From contig JAQFVV010012447.1 of NCBI GenBank assembly GCA_028023455.1, positions 1,176,001 through 1,240,000 on the forward strand: 64,000 nucleotides of DNA, given 5' to 3'. Under the pieces are notes generated by a model that was given only the letters and a program-made list of their open reading frames with translations, was not told the origin of the DNA and made no database searches. The translations under genes were made by a program, and so were the position numbers. How positions within the stretch are numbered: the first letter of the stretch is position 1; each line of letters begins with the position of its first letter. Below, one piece after another: positions 24,231 to 37,107 of the stretch. The stretch is from Epiperipatus broadwayi (Eukaryota; Onychophora; Udeonychophora; Euonychophora; Peripatidae).

Positions 24231-25164
24231 ATACTGGAAAAATCAACATTGAGAAAGGTGTAAGACAAGGTGACTCCATATCTCCAAAACTCTTTACAGC
24301 AGTGCTGCAAGAAGTATTTTGTGGATTAAAATGGAAAACTAAAGGAGTGAAAGTAAATGGAGAGTATTTAAGTCATTTAGATTTCACAGATGATGTAGTT
24401 GTTTTCGCAAATAATGCTTCAGAGCTACAGGAAATGTTGCAGGAGTTAGCAGATGAAAGTAGAAAAGTAGGACTAAAGATAAATGTTAAAAAGACTAAAG
24501 TAATGTTTAATCGATTTGCTCAAAATATGAAAATAAAGATTGATTATGAAGAATTAGAAGAAGTTAACAGTTACAAATACCTTGGTCAGATTATTAATAC
24601 AGATGGTGACATAATGGAGGAAATTAACCATAGAATTAAACTTGGTTGGAGTGCTTTTGGTAGAAATAACTTGATACTAAAAGGAAATATGCCTATGTGT
24701 TTGAAAAGGATGTTTTTTAACAAATGTGTTTTACCAGTTCTTACTTATGGATCGGAGACTTGGACACTTAATAGAAGAGCAATACAGAGATTTCAGACCA
24801 CTCAAAGGAGTATGGAGAGATGTATGTTGAGAGTAACAAGAAGAGATTGAAAACACAATGTATGGGTAAGACAACAAACAAGTGTTAGTGACCTTATTGA
24901 AAAAATTAAAAGATTGAAATGGAGTTGGGCTGGACATATTGCTAGTAGAGATGATAATAGATGGACAATTGAAATTTTAGACTGGATTCCAAGAGATTGT
25001 AAAAGACCCAGAAAGAGACCACATGTGAGATGGATGCATGAAATAAGAAAATGTGCAGGGGTGTTGTGGAGAAGAGAAGCTAAAGATTGGAGAAGATGGA
25101 TTATACTTGGAGAGACCTTCATCCTGCAGTGGATTGATAATGGTTGTTGATGATGATGATGATG
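24231..25164 (+). mobile_element. 5'-truncated RTE-type LINE with target duplication
   Basis: About 97% identical by eye to the 3' third of the LINE at 37909-40758. It is bounded by the direct repeat ATTGCCAGAG (24221-24230 and 25165-25174) and ends in a (TGATGA)n tail, the signature of target-primed reverse transcription with premature stop. Confidence 0.9.
24233..25150 (+). pseudogene. RTE reverse transcriptase C-terminal fragment, nonsense-mutated
   Basis: In frame it covers the RT region from GVRQGDSISPK through the catalytic box to the C-terminal WSWAGH...RW motif. The catalytic motif reads FTDD instead of FADD. A TGA at 24848-24850 replaces the CGA of the full-length copy, a CG to TG change, and splits the frame into 24302-24850 and 24914-25150. 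It lacks the endonuclease and fingers and cannot be active. Confidence 0.88.
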
Positions 25165-25288
25165 ATTGCCAGAGAAATAAACTTCTAACTTAAATATGCT
25201 ATGATTTATTATTGCAATATCTTTCAATTGCAACGTTCAGACACAGTGATTAAAGATGAAATATTTTTCATTTATTTATAAGCTCCTA

Positions 25289-26070
25289 TGTGACACTTGC
25301 TAAGACTTAAAGTAAAGTTCTTGTTCACAGACAGCGTGAAGCTTGAATTTTTCCCCTGATAAAAATTACAAACTACTACATTAAATTTTAGTATTTAATA
25401 TCAATTTATAACAATTTATTACATTATTAATAGCATGTATACAAACTAAAAAAATTTATAAATAAATCCAAAGGCATACAGAAATGATAATAAAGATGTA
25501 TAACATATGTTCAGTCTTTAGACTTGCTTTTATATATTCAGGAGCAAGTTCTCTATAATAGAAGCTTAAGGTATTATTTGTGACATTCAACATTAAGAGT
25601 TAAATGTCGATCCACTCACATGAAGCTTCTCTCCAAGAGTGTCTTCTTTTGTACCATTTGGTTGGCATAGTTCTTTTTTTCTGATTGGCTTATATTTCTG
25701 GTTCTACCAATAAAATAATTAATTCATTTATTGATGATACTTCTTTGACCAGATAATTTTACTTCTAATTGGTTCTATTGAACTTATTTGTAGTTTCTTG
25801 AATGATTATTTATGACTGAATATAGAACTCACAATCATCTAATTATCACCAATATCTCCTCTAGAGATTTAACTAATTACTATTTTTCTCTACTTAGAAA
25901 ATAATCTTTGCTGATCTCATTTTACTTTTTTATTTATTATTTAAGTTTTCAAATCTTTAAAAAGCTAGATTTTAATTTAATGAGTATATATCTTTATACA
26001 CACGTATACATCATCACTTCAATTAACTATTTATGTGTATGTATTTGAATATACAGCCACATACATAACA
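25289..26070 (-). repeat. 3' LTR of the dead Gypsy element
   Basis: Matches 29705-30448 and 33606-33686 over AGACAGCGTGAAGCTTGAAT, ATAGCATGTATACAAA, CATACAGAAATGATAA and TTCTATTGAACTTATTT-type blocks. The left edge is uncertain by ~20 bp. The right edge is near ACATACATAACACA. Confidence 0.7.
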
Positions 26071-26431
26071 CACACTTCTCTCAAGTTCAGAAAATTATTT
26101 TTTCTCTGGACTTAATATGAAGACATGAAAGTACTCCATATTTTTTCCCTTTTAACTCATTGAGGTAAATTTATCTCACCTTTACTTATTTCTTTTTTTT
26201 GATATGTGGGTAAACTGAATTTCCTGGTTAGTATCATCATTTATTGCTTTCTTGTTAGTATCAGTTTTCTTAAATGAAACAAGTATTTTGTCCTCCCTTT
26301 TGTCTTTACACAGTTGATTGATGCATTCATGCAATATCTTTCTCTCGCTAATATGCCCAGGCACCACTTGCTTTGATAGATGATGTATAGCTACCACCTG
26401 TAATCAAAATTTATTATGATTATATTTTTAC

Positions 26432-26900
26432 TCACACTCTTTCATCAGGTGCAAACTTATAGGTACTCCCAGTCTGTTCTTTATGATCCTCTGTAGGTAT
26501 GACTTTTGTTAATTTAGTAAATGGTTTTTGACCTAAATCTACTTTCTCCAGATTTAGCAGTTGAAGTTGAAAGCGATAAAGCATTGGGGTAAGGACTTCT
26601 TCCTGTATTTTTGTTTTATCCCTTTTGTTAATGAATACCTTGAAATTTTGAATATTTTTTTGCCAATATGTTACATTGAAAGTGATAAGGAGGTGTAAAT
26701 GTTTTATCCCCCATTCTTCCATAGCCTTTTTAAACTGATTTGAAGCCCGTTCTGCTGTCTGAAACTAACAAATCAGGAAGATCATGGCACGAAACAATTT
26801 CACATAATTTATCAAGTGTCTTGTCCAATATTCAGCCCAACCTGAATATGCATCAATGACTATAAAGAGTGAATGTCAATTGATTGGCCACAGTAATTAG
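26432..26900 (-). pseudogene. Gypsy integrase core remnant
   Basis: Minus strand: FIVIDAYSGWAE (26832-26866) matches the first catalytic Asp region of retroviral-type integrases (usual F-V-I-D-A-Y/F-S-K-W). After stops and a shift, KKAMEEWGIKHLHL matches the usual F-x-x-F-L-x-x-x-GI-x-H segment near the second Asp. The 96-codon frame at 26432-26722 is the longest open piece and continues into a DLGQKPFTKLTKV C-terminal part. Multiple stops and frameshifts make it non-functional. Confidence 0.7.
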
Positions 26901-27759
26901 TGTAGATTCATTGACATGGCCTCTTCATTTTTGGCCATGCTTCAAACCTTGACAGTAATGGTTTAGTGCATGATTAACAGTTGTTTTTAAATATAATTTT
27001 TAATATCACCATTCACATTTGGCCATCAGACATAACTATGGTCTAATACCTTTGCTCTGATGATGCCTGGATAACATTCATGCAATAACTTCATTTTTTT
27101 CTACCTCTTACTGGAATTAATACATGATCACATATTAGAATGCATCCTTTGCAGACAGATATTCTCTCACAAGCATTTCATAGTATTTATGGAGGAAAAT
27201 TGAATGATGATTCAGCTAACCTATATGAATTTGATTTATAACTCATTGATAGCCATTGTCCTAATATGTGCATGCAGCTACAATTTTGCTATTGAGGGTT
27301 TAACTCTTCAGCACATCAATATAATTAAATTTTCATTTGCTTTTGATAGGTCTTCATCTGTTGAGGCAGAATGTTAAGTCATCTTATCATGCAAGGGCTA
27401 AAATATTTGGGAACCTGTTTGTTTCCTAAAAATCCAAGTAAGACTTTATGATCAGTTATTACAGGAAATCTACATCTGTACAAGTATTGAAGAAATTTTC
27501 ATAATGCCAAATAGTATCTCAAGAGCTTCCTTGAACTGCTGACTATAATTTTTCTCTGCCATGTATAAAGTGCACAAAGCACAGGCAATTGTTCATTGGC
27601 ATGACTGTGGGGAATGATATATTATAGTTCCAATTCCAAATTCAGATGGGTCAGTCATAAGAGTAACATCCAACTTGCTATTATAATGAACTAGTAATTT
27701 TTTTAAAATTAGCAGTGACTTTGTACACAAAAATGCTTACTCTTACTTCAATTCCCATT

Positions 27760-28445
27760 TCCAGTTATTTTTAAGGTGAACATATAAGCGTCTGGATACA
27801 TGGGATTTACCTTCCAAACACTTTCAAAATAATTTACAAGTCCTAGAAAAGTTTGTAATTGATTAACATTATTAAATCTTGGGCCTTCTACTATGGCTTT
27901 AGCCTTTTCTGTGGCAGGAGATGTGCCATTTTAACTTAATTTCATGAGCCTCTCATATACATTCTTGGGTGTTATGTTTTGGCCCAATTTTATTTAGTTT
28001 GAATCCTGAGTTCATTTTCTGTAATAAATGGTAAACAGAATGTTGTGAAAAATGTAATTACACTCTCAACTGGATTAAAGAGGATTTAAATTTTTGACTG
28101 AAAGAGGCTGAGGGCAGAAATGATCCCAAATGGAGTTCTGTTGCATTTAAATAACCTTACACGTATGGTTAATGTTAATATTTCTGTAGCTTTCTCAGTG
28201 ACTGGTTTCTGGTGAAAATCAGCATTTAAATTTAATTTTGTGAACAATTTAGATTTCTGTAAAAATACTATTTTTTCTCTAGCATTGGGAACAGGTATAC
28301 CTTTTTACTAATAGCTTTGTTTATTGATACCTGATAGTTGCTGCACAAATGAATTTGTCCATTGAGTTTAGTAATAAATTACTAATGGTATAGCCTGATC
28401 ATATTTTTCTATGGGTTCTAACACTCCTCTCTTATCTAATTCATT
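27760..28445 (-). pseudogene. Gypsy reverse transcriptase remnant
   Basis: Minus-strand pieces in Gypsy RT order: LDKRGVLEPIEKYDQAIPLV (about 28378-28440), FTKLNLNADFHQKPVTEKAT with LTIRVRLFKCNRTPFGIISA (about 28090-28260), then a FLGLVNYFESV piece near 27840. The YxDD catalytic box expected between the second and third pieces is not found, and stops interrupt every segment. Confidence 0.72.
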
Positions 28446-28465
28446 TATCTCCTTTTTTCTCTCTC

Positions 28466-28568
28466 TTATCTAATTTATTTATCTTCTTCTTTACTCTTTC
28501 TTACTGAGTCAGTTTCTCTCTTTTATCTAATTCATTTATCTTCTTCTTTACTCTTTCTTACTGAGTCA
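28466..28568. repeat. ~58-bp tandem duplication
   Basis: TTATCTAATTTATTTATCTT through TTACTGAGTCA is repeated twice in tandem within the decayed pol, with a partial third copy upstream at about 28430. Confidence 0.75.
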
Positions 28569-29681
28569 ATGGAATCTTGTTCAGTTTGCAAATTATGGGT
28601 ATTGTCTAAGGGATTACCTTTTATAAAAGAGGAGTCAATTTGATTTTACCTAGTTTTCCAATAATCAACTTAGAAAATTTGTCTCTCATTCCCATTTTTA
28701 TTTTAATCTCTTTATGAAGGTGAGTCATATTTCTTAAAGCAGTCATGTCTGATTAGTGGGTTAACTGGAGCATAAACTAAGTATAGAGCTAACTCAAATA
28801 CTTTTCCCTGTATTGTAATCACAAGGGCTTTAATTTAATTTTAATCCCATTGCCAATTACATCCAGAGCTTTTAGTTCAGTTTTCGCTCCTGGTGGGGTT
28901 TTTGCACAATTTTCTGTTACATATAACCATTCCTGAGCTGTGATTATGGATAAGCCACTCCCATATTGGCTGGTCACACAATTTTAATTTTAGCATTATT
29001 TTGCTCTTTTGGACATTATACCTGAGTTATGATTATTGCTGTAATTATCAGGTCCATTTCCTTTATTAACTGTACACATTGTTTTGCTGTCATTTTTTCT
29101 TACAAATCTTGTAACATTACTTCAACAAAAAAAAATAGATTTTTTTCTGCAACCCTTATTATTTTAGAATTTCATTGATTCTCTCTTGCTCGGCTCACAT
29201 GTTTTGCAAACATCAGTTTGCACATTACCATTTTCCATAAACTCAGCAAAATGAGATTGCTGGAGAACTGGTTCATAACTTTGTTATAATTTATATTGTT
29301 AGTAATATCTTAATCTTTTACTTTTTCATTTTTACTCTGGTAACAGTCATGGAAATGAAGTCTGTAAATATGTCCAGAGGGATGAGATTAAAATAATATA
29401 ATAATCAATTCTTAATTTGATTTCATGTAAAATCTACAGGAGTATCAGGTTTGGAGAGCCTGTTTGCTATCTCTATCAGTTCTTTATTAGAAAAACATAA
29501 TAGTGTTGCTATTTTAATCTTATCATCTTCAACCTTGTTAATAAAAAGATATTTTTCTAGAGTTGAATATACAGTGGCCAACTACTTGTTTTACTGATGT
29601 CAAACTCCCTGACAGATGATTGCATGTTAGAAGATCATTCTATGCTTCTAATTAAACCACTAAAACTCAAATTTAATTCAA

Positions 29682-29703
29682 GGTTCAAATCACAACTGCA
29701 CCA
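29682..29703 (-). promoter_or_regulatory. Primer-binding site of the dead Gypsy element
   Basis: On the minus strand, one base after the LTR end, TGGTGCAGTTGTGATTTGAA and two more bases complement a tRNA 3' half ending in CCA and including a T-loop GGTTCAAATC. The ~22-nt match is longer than usual. The tRNA species is not assigned. Confidence 0.6.
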
Positions 29704-29704
29704 A

Positions 29705-30448
29705 TGGATATGTCTGTAGGTAAAATTCTTGCTCATCAGACAGCATGAAGTTTGAATTTTCCCCCTGATAAAAACCAAATTACTTTATTATTTAATATCA
29801 CTCTATAACAATTGATTACATTATTAATAGCATATATACAAATTAACAAAATATATAAATGAACTCAATGGCATACAGAAATGATAAAAAAGATCTGTAC
29901 AACCTGTTTCATCCCTAGACTTGCTTTTACAAGTTCAGAATGAAGTTCTTCACAACAGAAGCATAAGATACATAAGGTGACATCCAGTACTGAGAGTAAA
30001 AGTGTATCTGCACACATGAAACTTTTTTTCTGAAGAATGACTTCCTTTTTTACCATTTGGCTATCATAGATTAATTATAAAATTTCTGCTCTTCTGATTG
30101 GCTCATGTCTCTGATCTTACCAATAGGATAACTGATCCATTTATTCTTGATATATTCTTGATCAGAAAATTTTACTTCTAATTAGTTCTATTGAACTTAT
30201 TTTTAAATTCTTGAGTGGTTATTTATGACTGACTCCAGAACTCATGATCATTTAATTATTATCAATATCTATATATAGTATGAAGGAATTTCATAATTTA
30301 TCTCTAGACATTTAACTTATTTCTATTTCACTCTACTTACAAAATAATCTTTTCTGATCTCATTTTACTTTTTATTTATTATTTAAGTTTATTAGTCTTT
30401 AATAAGCTAGATTTTAATTTAATGAATATATATCTTTACACATATATA
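29705..30448 (-). repeat. 5' LTR of the dead Gypsy element, main part
   Basis: Homologous to 25289-26000. It stops abruptly at TTTACACATATATA, where a 3.16 kb insertion begins. The remainder resumes at 33606. The minus frame at 29865-30056 is incidental. Confidence 0.7.
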
Positions 30449-33400
30449 TTGAAACAGAAACTGTTTCATGTTATTAAGATTTATTTTACCCCCCCCCCCT
30501 TAAAAGAAAGGCAGATGTATATAAAGAAGATGAGCCTTTTCAAAAAAAAAAAATAAAGCAAAAAGTTTAAAGTTAAAAGAAAATCATTATTTTCTATAAT
30601 TGAGAAAAAAAAGATAAACCTTTATTATTGATTCTATAATTTTAAATTATGATATAAATACATCTCTAAGTATTTACTTAAAGCTAGCATTTATTAAAAA
30701 TAGTACATTTTAATTTTTGAAATGATGTTGTTGTACAAAGTATAATATTTGCTCGAGGCAAAGTTATCAAATTGAAAAACATGTCTTAATCCTCATGATT
30801 CTTTATCTGTCCCACTAAAAGTAGTGGCCCAATCTTTAAGAAGAGAAAAGCACTCAGGCTTAAATGAAAGCTGTGTAACAAATCAGATATAGTGGGAATG
30901 CTGTTGAATCAATCCAGAGATCAGGGTATAAATAGTTGAGTTTGAAGTTCAGAGGATTTTTAAAAAAGATTTTAAAAGGAGTTAAAAAAGTAAGAGAAGT
31001 GAAAGAGTTAAAAAGTTAAATGTTTTTATCTAAGTGTTGCTTAACTGTTTAGTCAATCTTATTAAGATACCCTTTTCTTGGCATTGACTTTTTCAAGTTT
31101 CATTCTGAATGCTATGTAATTTTTTATAAAGTTTAACTGTATATTACTATGTTACTATGTTTAATAAATTTATTTTAAAACAGCAACTGTTTAGTTGAAA
31201 ACTGGTTTTAGTCACCTTGGAATATAATATTTACAGCCACACTGCTAATGATGAAAAAAGAAAGTATTAATAAGGAAATCATAAGAATGCAAGGCTAATC
31301 ATAATAGCATCCTCTCTTTGTCCACAGTCATGAACCTCCAAGACTCACCTGAGCAAACATCATAGAAAGTAAATAATGCCATTCAACTCAAATAAACTGA
31401 CCTCCTTTTGAAATGCAGTCGTAACATGAAGTGAAGGAACAAACTGGATAAAATGAAGGTAACTTCATGAAATATTCAATACTTATATGTGTTTATAAAA
31501 AATGTCTTTCTTAAAATAAATTATGAATAATTATAGCTATGTGAAAATACATTTTATTGGTGATAAATTATAAACACATAAATGTCTTAAATATCTATAA
31601 TCTAAAGGCATTTTTAATAAGGTAAATCATAAATGATTAACTTCTTATATGCAGATATATCTGAATTAGAATAAAATAAAAATGAATATTTATCACTATT
31701 TATATTGCTGATATACAAATAAGTATACCTGTAAGAATTAGAAATGCTGAGCTATTACATATAACTATAACTAACTAAATTATAATAACATGTTTATGAC
31801 CCAGATAAAATTAGAAAATACACAAAATAAATGTATTTATACAAAATGAATGTATTTAGTAAATTTATACTATATTATGAATAAATTCAAACATTTAAAT
31901 GTGAATTAGTACGTCAATAAAAGTTAATGGTTATATGCTTATAATGAACCACATATTTAAATAAGTTGAAAGATTAAGAAAATCAGTTTTTTTTAAAATT
32001 TTATTTATTATTTGAAAACTCTGAGAAAAGGAATATAAACACGGAATTAAAACATGTTATATATAACAATGCATCACTATTAAATGTACAATGATATATC
32101 TAGAGTTATTGATGCGCATTGGTTATATATATGTCTTATGAAATTGGAAATACCAAATAAATGCAATTGCAAGATGAATTGATATCTGGACAGATGGAAA
32201 TACATACACTTATATTTTACCTGAATAACTAATGGATATAAATGTGAATTAATGACAAATCTGGATAAGAATATGTGAATACCAAATAAATGCATTTGCA
32301 AGATGAATTGATATCAGGACAGCTGAAAATACATACTCTTATATTTACCTGAATAACCAATGGATATAAATGTGCTTATATCGACTGATTCAAACCCTGA
32401 AATGGATAACCAATGAACCTAGGATAAATGTGCTTATATTATGGATTCAAACCTGGATTTGAATAACAATGAATAGAAATATATTTATTATGCTTTGACT
32501 CACCTAAAATTAACTGGAATAATAGAAATGCTCTTGTCTATAAAGAATATCTTCATACATGAGTTAATTTAAGCCATGTTACATGTGACAACTACCTAAA
32601 AGACTACAGATCAGAATTAAGTGAAACTCTGAATTAAATAGAATACTATCAGTTATCTTCATTATTATCTCTGTTGTCTTCATAAATTGCACTCCTCTCT
32701 GTGAATTAACTAAATAACTAAAGATGCAAATTGTTAAAGAACTTGCATTCTTTAATTCATATTGTACTATTATTGGATGTAAATGAATAAAATAATTAAA
32801 CTTATGCGCATAAATGCACATTTATACTTGACTGGATTATGAATAGTCCACAAACCCAGAATTGCTTACATTACCTGTTTACTTACCTGTGATAAATTTA
32901 CAGTTAATGAAGTACTATATGAGTTACAAATGCTTACATGCATATTGATTGTGTATGAATAAAATAATGAGACTTATGTGTATAAATACACATCCATACT
33001 TGACTGAATTATAGAAGCTTCACAAATCTGGAATTGCTCATCTTACCTATTTACCTACCTAAAAGGGATATACAGATATGGAACAAATAGTTGAAAATAT
33101 TCATGCAGTAATGGTAGACATCTACTTGATAAAAGACCCTTTGAATTCTTCACACAAGATAAATTAAAATGAGCCTTCATTTGAAATAAAGGATGAACTT
33201 TATTGGAAGGACTTATCAATATCATTGTTAATAAAACTGTTGTTACTTAAAATTAATTTTAGTTGTTCAGTTCTATTTTTTTTTGCATCACTTGTTATTC
33301 ATTGCATTTGTTCATGAGAATTTTGTGCCTCCTGAGCTATGTCTGGCATAACTAGACCTAGGTAAGTCAGGTTGTAGTGAGATGGAACTCTAGTGGTGCC

Positions 33401-33605
33401 GTTTGGGAAACCAAACACAGAAATTTCTAGGTGTTTCCAGTCTCTATGGTGCTACATCCTCTGATGAGCAGGAAATATTGTTGTAGGGGGGGTGACATCT
33501 GTATTGGGGAAAGCCAATCGATGGTTCCTTCCTACAATATGCTCATCAGGAACTTGTTACAACTGAGGTAATAAAGGGATTGTACAGGGGTCCAGTTACA
33601 ATATA
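30449..33605. mobile_element. Unclassified ~3.16 kb insertion inside the 5' LTR
   Basis: Comparison with the uninterrupted LTR at 25289-26070 places the breakpoints at about 30449 and 33605, with ATATATA-like sequence on both sides. It starts with a small hairpin (GAAACAGAAACTGTTTC) and ends GGGGTCCAGTTACA. The first ~750 bp contain a TATA-like GTATAAATAG near 30926. The middle is a diverged tandem array, and the last 300 bp are richer in G and C, with two hairpins (GTTTGG-GAAA-CCAAAC near 33399; TGATGAGCA/TGCTCATCA arms 33462-33548). No recognisable coding region. LTR ends were looked for and not found. Confidence 0.55.
32100..33080. repeat. Diverged tandem repeats inside the nested insertion
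   Basis: At least two periodicities: ACCAAATAAATGCAATTGCA through TGGATATAAATGTG recurs at ~32152 and ~32281 and in shortened form to 32500; GAATAAAATAAT through ACTTACCTG-type blocks recur at ~32785 and ~32955. Copies are 75-90% alike. It resembles an old minisatellite or the repeat array of a non-coding element. Confidence 0.6.
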
Positions 33606-33686
33606 TAAACCATCATTTTAATTAAAAAATGCTTATTTAACCATTTTATGTATAATTATTTGAATATATAACCACATACATAATAC
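33606..33686 (-). repeat. Detached end of the interrupted LTR
   Basis: CATCATTTTAATTAA and TTGAATATATAACCACATAC match CATCACTTCAATTAA and TTGAATATACAGCCACATAC at 26010-26066. This end is missing from the LTR at 29705-30448. Confidence 0.65.
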
Positions 33687-33880
33687 AATGCTTAAACAAA
33701 TGTTATTACTAAATGGCCTTACTAAAATCAATTTAAAATCTGATTTACAAAATCAGAATTAATTCCTACTTATTTCATAGCATTAAAAGTAAGCAAAAAA
33801 TAGAATGTAAATAAGATAAATTAAACAGTTCAAAATATCACCGTGCATTTAAGTTTGAAGTTTGTCTCTCTAATTACATT

Positions 33881-33916
<36 letters not shown>

Positions 33917-34380
33917 CAAAGAGTTTCAGTATTATTATCCATAAAAGAAAATTATACAATATTAAACAATTTTTTTCTATTGTGTAGAATCTTGGATTGA
34001 CTTTTATATATATATGATAATACGCAAAATATTAGATTGAATAAATTTCATATTATACACTTTTATTTAACTTACTCTGCTTTTTTGTCCATCTGTCAAT
34101 CTGAGAAATCTTGCAACTCAAGGTTTTATTCACTTCCCAAGTTCTGATCTAATTGAAACTTTGCACACATGCCGATTGTATATTTTTTTAAAGTTTGCAA
34201 ATAATTTTGGCAAAAATATATAAAAAAATTTAAATATTCAACTGTATATAGAATTCAGTATTTATTACAGCATTGCCATTTAATGACATAAAATTGTATC
34301 TAAACTTTCTCTATTTGGAATTTCTAGAATTTTATAAAAATAAAAAGTAATGTGACTAATTTAAGCTGTTATCAGATTTG
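33687..34380. other. AT-rich spacer with (CA)n/(TA)n tract
   Basis: A dinucleotide microsatellite occupies about 33880-33916. Nothing else is supported. Confidence 0.55.
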
Positions 34381-34385
34381 TTTTA

Positions 34386-34500
34386 TGACAATATATATAT
34401 AGTTTGCAAGTGAGTATAAAATATTATATATATTATATTTGTATTTATGACAATATATATATAGTTTGCAAGTGAGTATAAAATATTATTTTTATCATGT
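34386..34500. repeat. ~60-bp tandem duplication
   Basis: TATGACAATATATATATAGT followed by TTGCAAGTGAGTATAAAATA occurs twice in tandem. The minus frame 34383-34679 is incidental. Confidence 0.8.
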
Positions 34501-35699
34501 ATAATAATTACTATGAAAATAACTTTTTCCTTAAAAATATGATACTGATAATAAATTGTATGTGTGTAATATATTCCAATAATTACCAAAGCAATGAAAA
34601 ATGATATTTGAAGTGGTTGGAAAAATGTGGTACGATTAAAACTGCATCTTAAACTCATTATATTTTCCAATGTCTTCAATGCATGTTACCTTTAACTATT
34701 ATCATTCATTATAAAATGAAAGTCTTATTGAATTTAATCCTGTTTCTTCAATTTATAACACTTCCCACATAATCTCCAAAAAACTTTTATCTCATTTATA
34801 TATTCAAATATAACCTTTTCCAACATCTTTTAGAATCGTTTGAAATGTAGTTTTAAGATTTTCATTCTGAACTATTATTATCTTTTCTTTTTTAATTATA
34901 ATAGATAACTATTTCTACTTTTTTTATATAGTATAAAGGGTATGCATTGATCATTTATTAAGTTCCCAAGTCTTAGACTAATATCTAATTTTCTTTAATC
35001 TCATAGGAATATTTTTTTAAATAATATTTGTAATAAAACGATTTCATTTTAATCAATTTCATCCATTCATTTTTTATCTACACTAATATTTTATACAAAA
35101 CTACTAATTATAGTTTTTGAATAATTCTGTTTATTACTATCAATCTTTTATTTTATTTACAAAACCATTAAACAAATTTAATAGAATTTATTTGTAATCT
35201 TACTTTCTAGTTTTCATTGCAAATGGATTTTTGTTCTACCTGGGATTAAGTAAAAGTTCCAAAATCTATCATCATCAAAGCAATCAAGATCCAAAAGATT
35301 ATTATTAAAATTATTAATCGCTCAATCTTTTTTTTATATATAAGATGTGATATGTTGGTCTATTTCCATCATTTACGAGTGAATGTTGAATGTACAGAAA
35401 ATTTTAAACTTTCCAAATACAAACAACTTGTTAATAATAACACACAAATAGGCAATACAGGTTAGTTTATACAATACACAATACAGATTTCTTTATATAT
35501 ATATATATATATTAATAATTTATTTCTTTTATGAGTTTGTTTATATTATAAATGTATTTTGTATTTATGCAGTACTATATTTCAGAGTTTCCCAAGCTTT
35601 TATAAGTCAAGACCCATTTTCAAAAACAATAATTTTTCGAATCCATTCGTTTATATTACTTTTTTTTAAGAGGAAGAGGAATGATGAAAAAAAATTACA
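34501..35699. other. AT-rich spacer, no gene seen
   Basis: A weak similarity to the family-A repeats occurs near 35345-35400 (GATATGTTGGTCT...). Otherwise nothing. Confidence 0.45.
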
Positions 35700-35800
35700 T
35701 TTTTTTTTTCTCATGTGTCATAGCATCAGCTGGGAAGAGAATTCGCTAACCCGGAACAACTGCTTGTAAAGCAGCTGTCGCTGACCTCTCGACACTATTA
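35700..35800 (-). mobile_element. tRNA-derived SINE (family T), diverged copy
   Basis: Minus-strand copy most similar to 15723-15823 (CTGCTTGTAAAGCAGCTGTC shared), ending CACATGAG plus an A tail (T run at 35700-35710). The T-arm region is mutated (GAATTCGCTAACCCGG on the plus strand). No convincing target duplication. Confidence 0.72.
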
Positions 35801-36580
35801 ACTTAAAGTAAGTATATATACATATTTCTTAATTATTAAATATTTAATGAGATATATATAATTTATGACTTTGTTTTTTTATATTTACACTTAAAATGAT
35901 ATTACATTTATTAATTAAATACATAATGAGGTGTATAAAACGAATGGGATTATTTCCATATTTACAGATGACATCCACATTGATATTTGTTACTTTCAGA
36001 TGCAAATTGTTCGATAATTGCAGTTTTTTAAAGTCATTTTCAACGAAGTATCTTCGGACAAATTAATTAGTTCTTCGTCTGTCTTAAATTCCATTTTAAT
36101 TGCATTAGGATCTCATTGCTATATGTTCAAAAGAAACAGTGACCAATGATATATATGTCTAGAATGGGCTCTATGTGCAGCAGTTGATTGTCTGCTACCA
36201 CTAAGTATAAATTGCCATAATGTAAAATATTTTCATGTTTTAATATTTAGCGAAATCTACCTAAAATAACCTTGCTACCTATACTTTGGGAATTTTTGCT
36301 ATATCCTATAATTTACTTGTCAAAAAAAAAAAAACAACCCTCAAAAATTAAATAATTAAATAAAAATTTATTGATGTAATTATTTGTCTTCCAACTCCAT
36401 TCCCTTCCTCCTCCCCAAACTGTAAATGTTTTGTGGATGTCATTGTTTCTATTTATAGACTTTTGTACTTTTGTATCAATCTTGAAATATTGAAATATCA
36501 TTTTCAAAATGATCATATCATTTGCAAAATCAATGTTTCCTTAGTTTCCATTTTAATTCATACATGTGAATGTTCATATT

Positions 36581-36611
<31 letters not shown>

Positions 36612-37107
36612 ATATCAAATCACGTCAAACGTTTAGAAAATATCACTTATGTGAGTTCATATCTCAAAATAACTAGATCAAAAAAATTACCTCTTTAAAC
36701 TATATTGCACACTGCAGAGATGTTAAATATTGAAACTCAACTGATTCAAAAGAGTGTAAAATTTAAATAAGCAATGATCTTTAAACTGCTTCTAAAAAAA
36801 CATGTTTACTATGCTTACACAAACACAGAATATTCCAATATTTCAAGATTTAATATCTTTGCAGCATATAGTTCAAAACAGTAACTTTTTTTGAACTAGC
36901 TGTTTTGAGATGCAGACTCTAATACATTTATTTTCATAGAGAGCACAGCTGAAAATTTCTTAATGTTTGAGTGATTTGATTATTTTATTTCAAGTAACAG
37001 TATGCACTGGAATTATATTCCTAAATACATGTTTATATTGAGGTAATATGTCTAAGTAATGATATAAGAGAAAAAGTTGTGTAAAATAATATTCATATAT
37101 ATTACTT
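35801..37107. other. AT-rich spacer with (AC)n(AT)n tract
   Basis: Microsatellite at about 36581-36612. The minus frame at 36313-36516 is low complexity. Confidence 0.5.

Larger units (their letters stand above)
25289..33686 (-). mobile_element. Old, dead Ty3/Gypsy element with nested insertion
   Basis: Direct repeats of roughly 0.8 kb (25289-26070; 29705-30448 plus 33606-33686) flank a decayed pol read on the minus strand: reverse transcriptase at 27.8-28.45 kb, then integrase at 26.4-26.9 kb. The RT-then-integrase order is that of Ty3/Gypsy. The LTRs are perhaps 20% divergent, so this is much older than the other LTR elements here. The right LTR is interrupted by ~3.16 kb of other DNA. The outer boundaries are approximate. 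Confidence 0.72.

Noticed and set aside
24302-25150. A separate functional gene made of two frames
   Set aside because: It is a 5'-truncated LINE copy with a single CGA to TGA stop and an altered catalytic box.
33460-33480. CTGATGAGCAGGAAAT as a hammerhead
   Set aside because: There is no room for stem II between the CUGAUGA-like and GAAA-like parts; it is better explained by the long interrupted hairpin.
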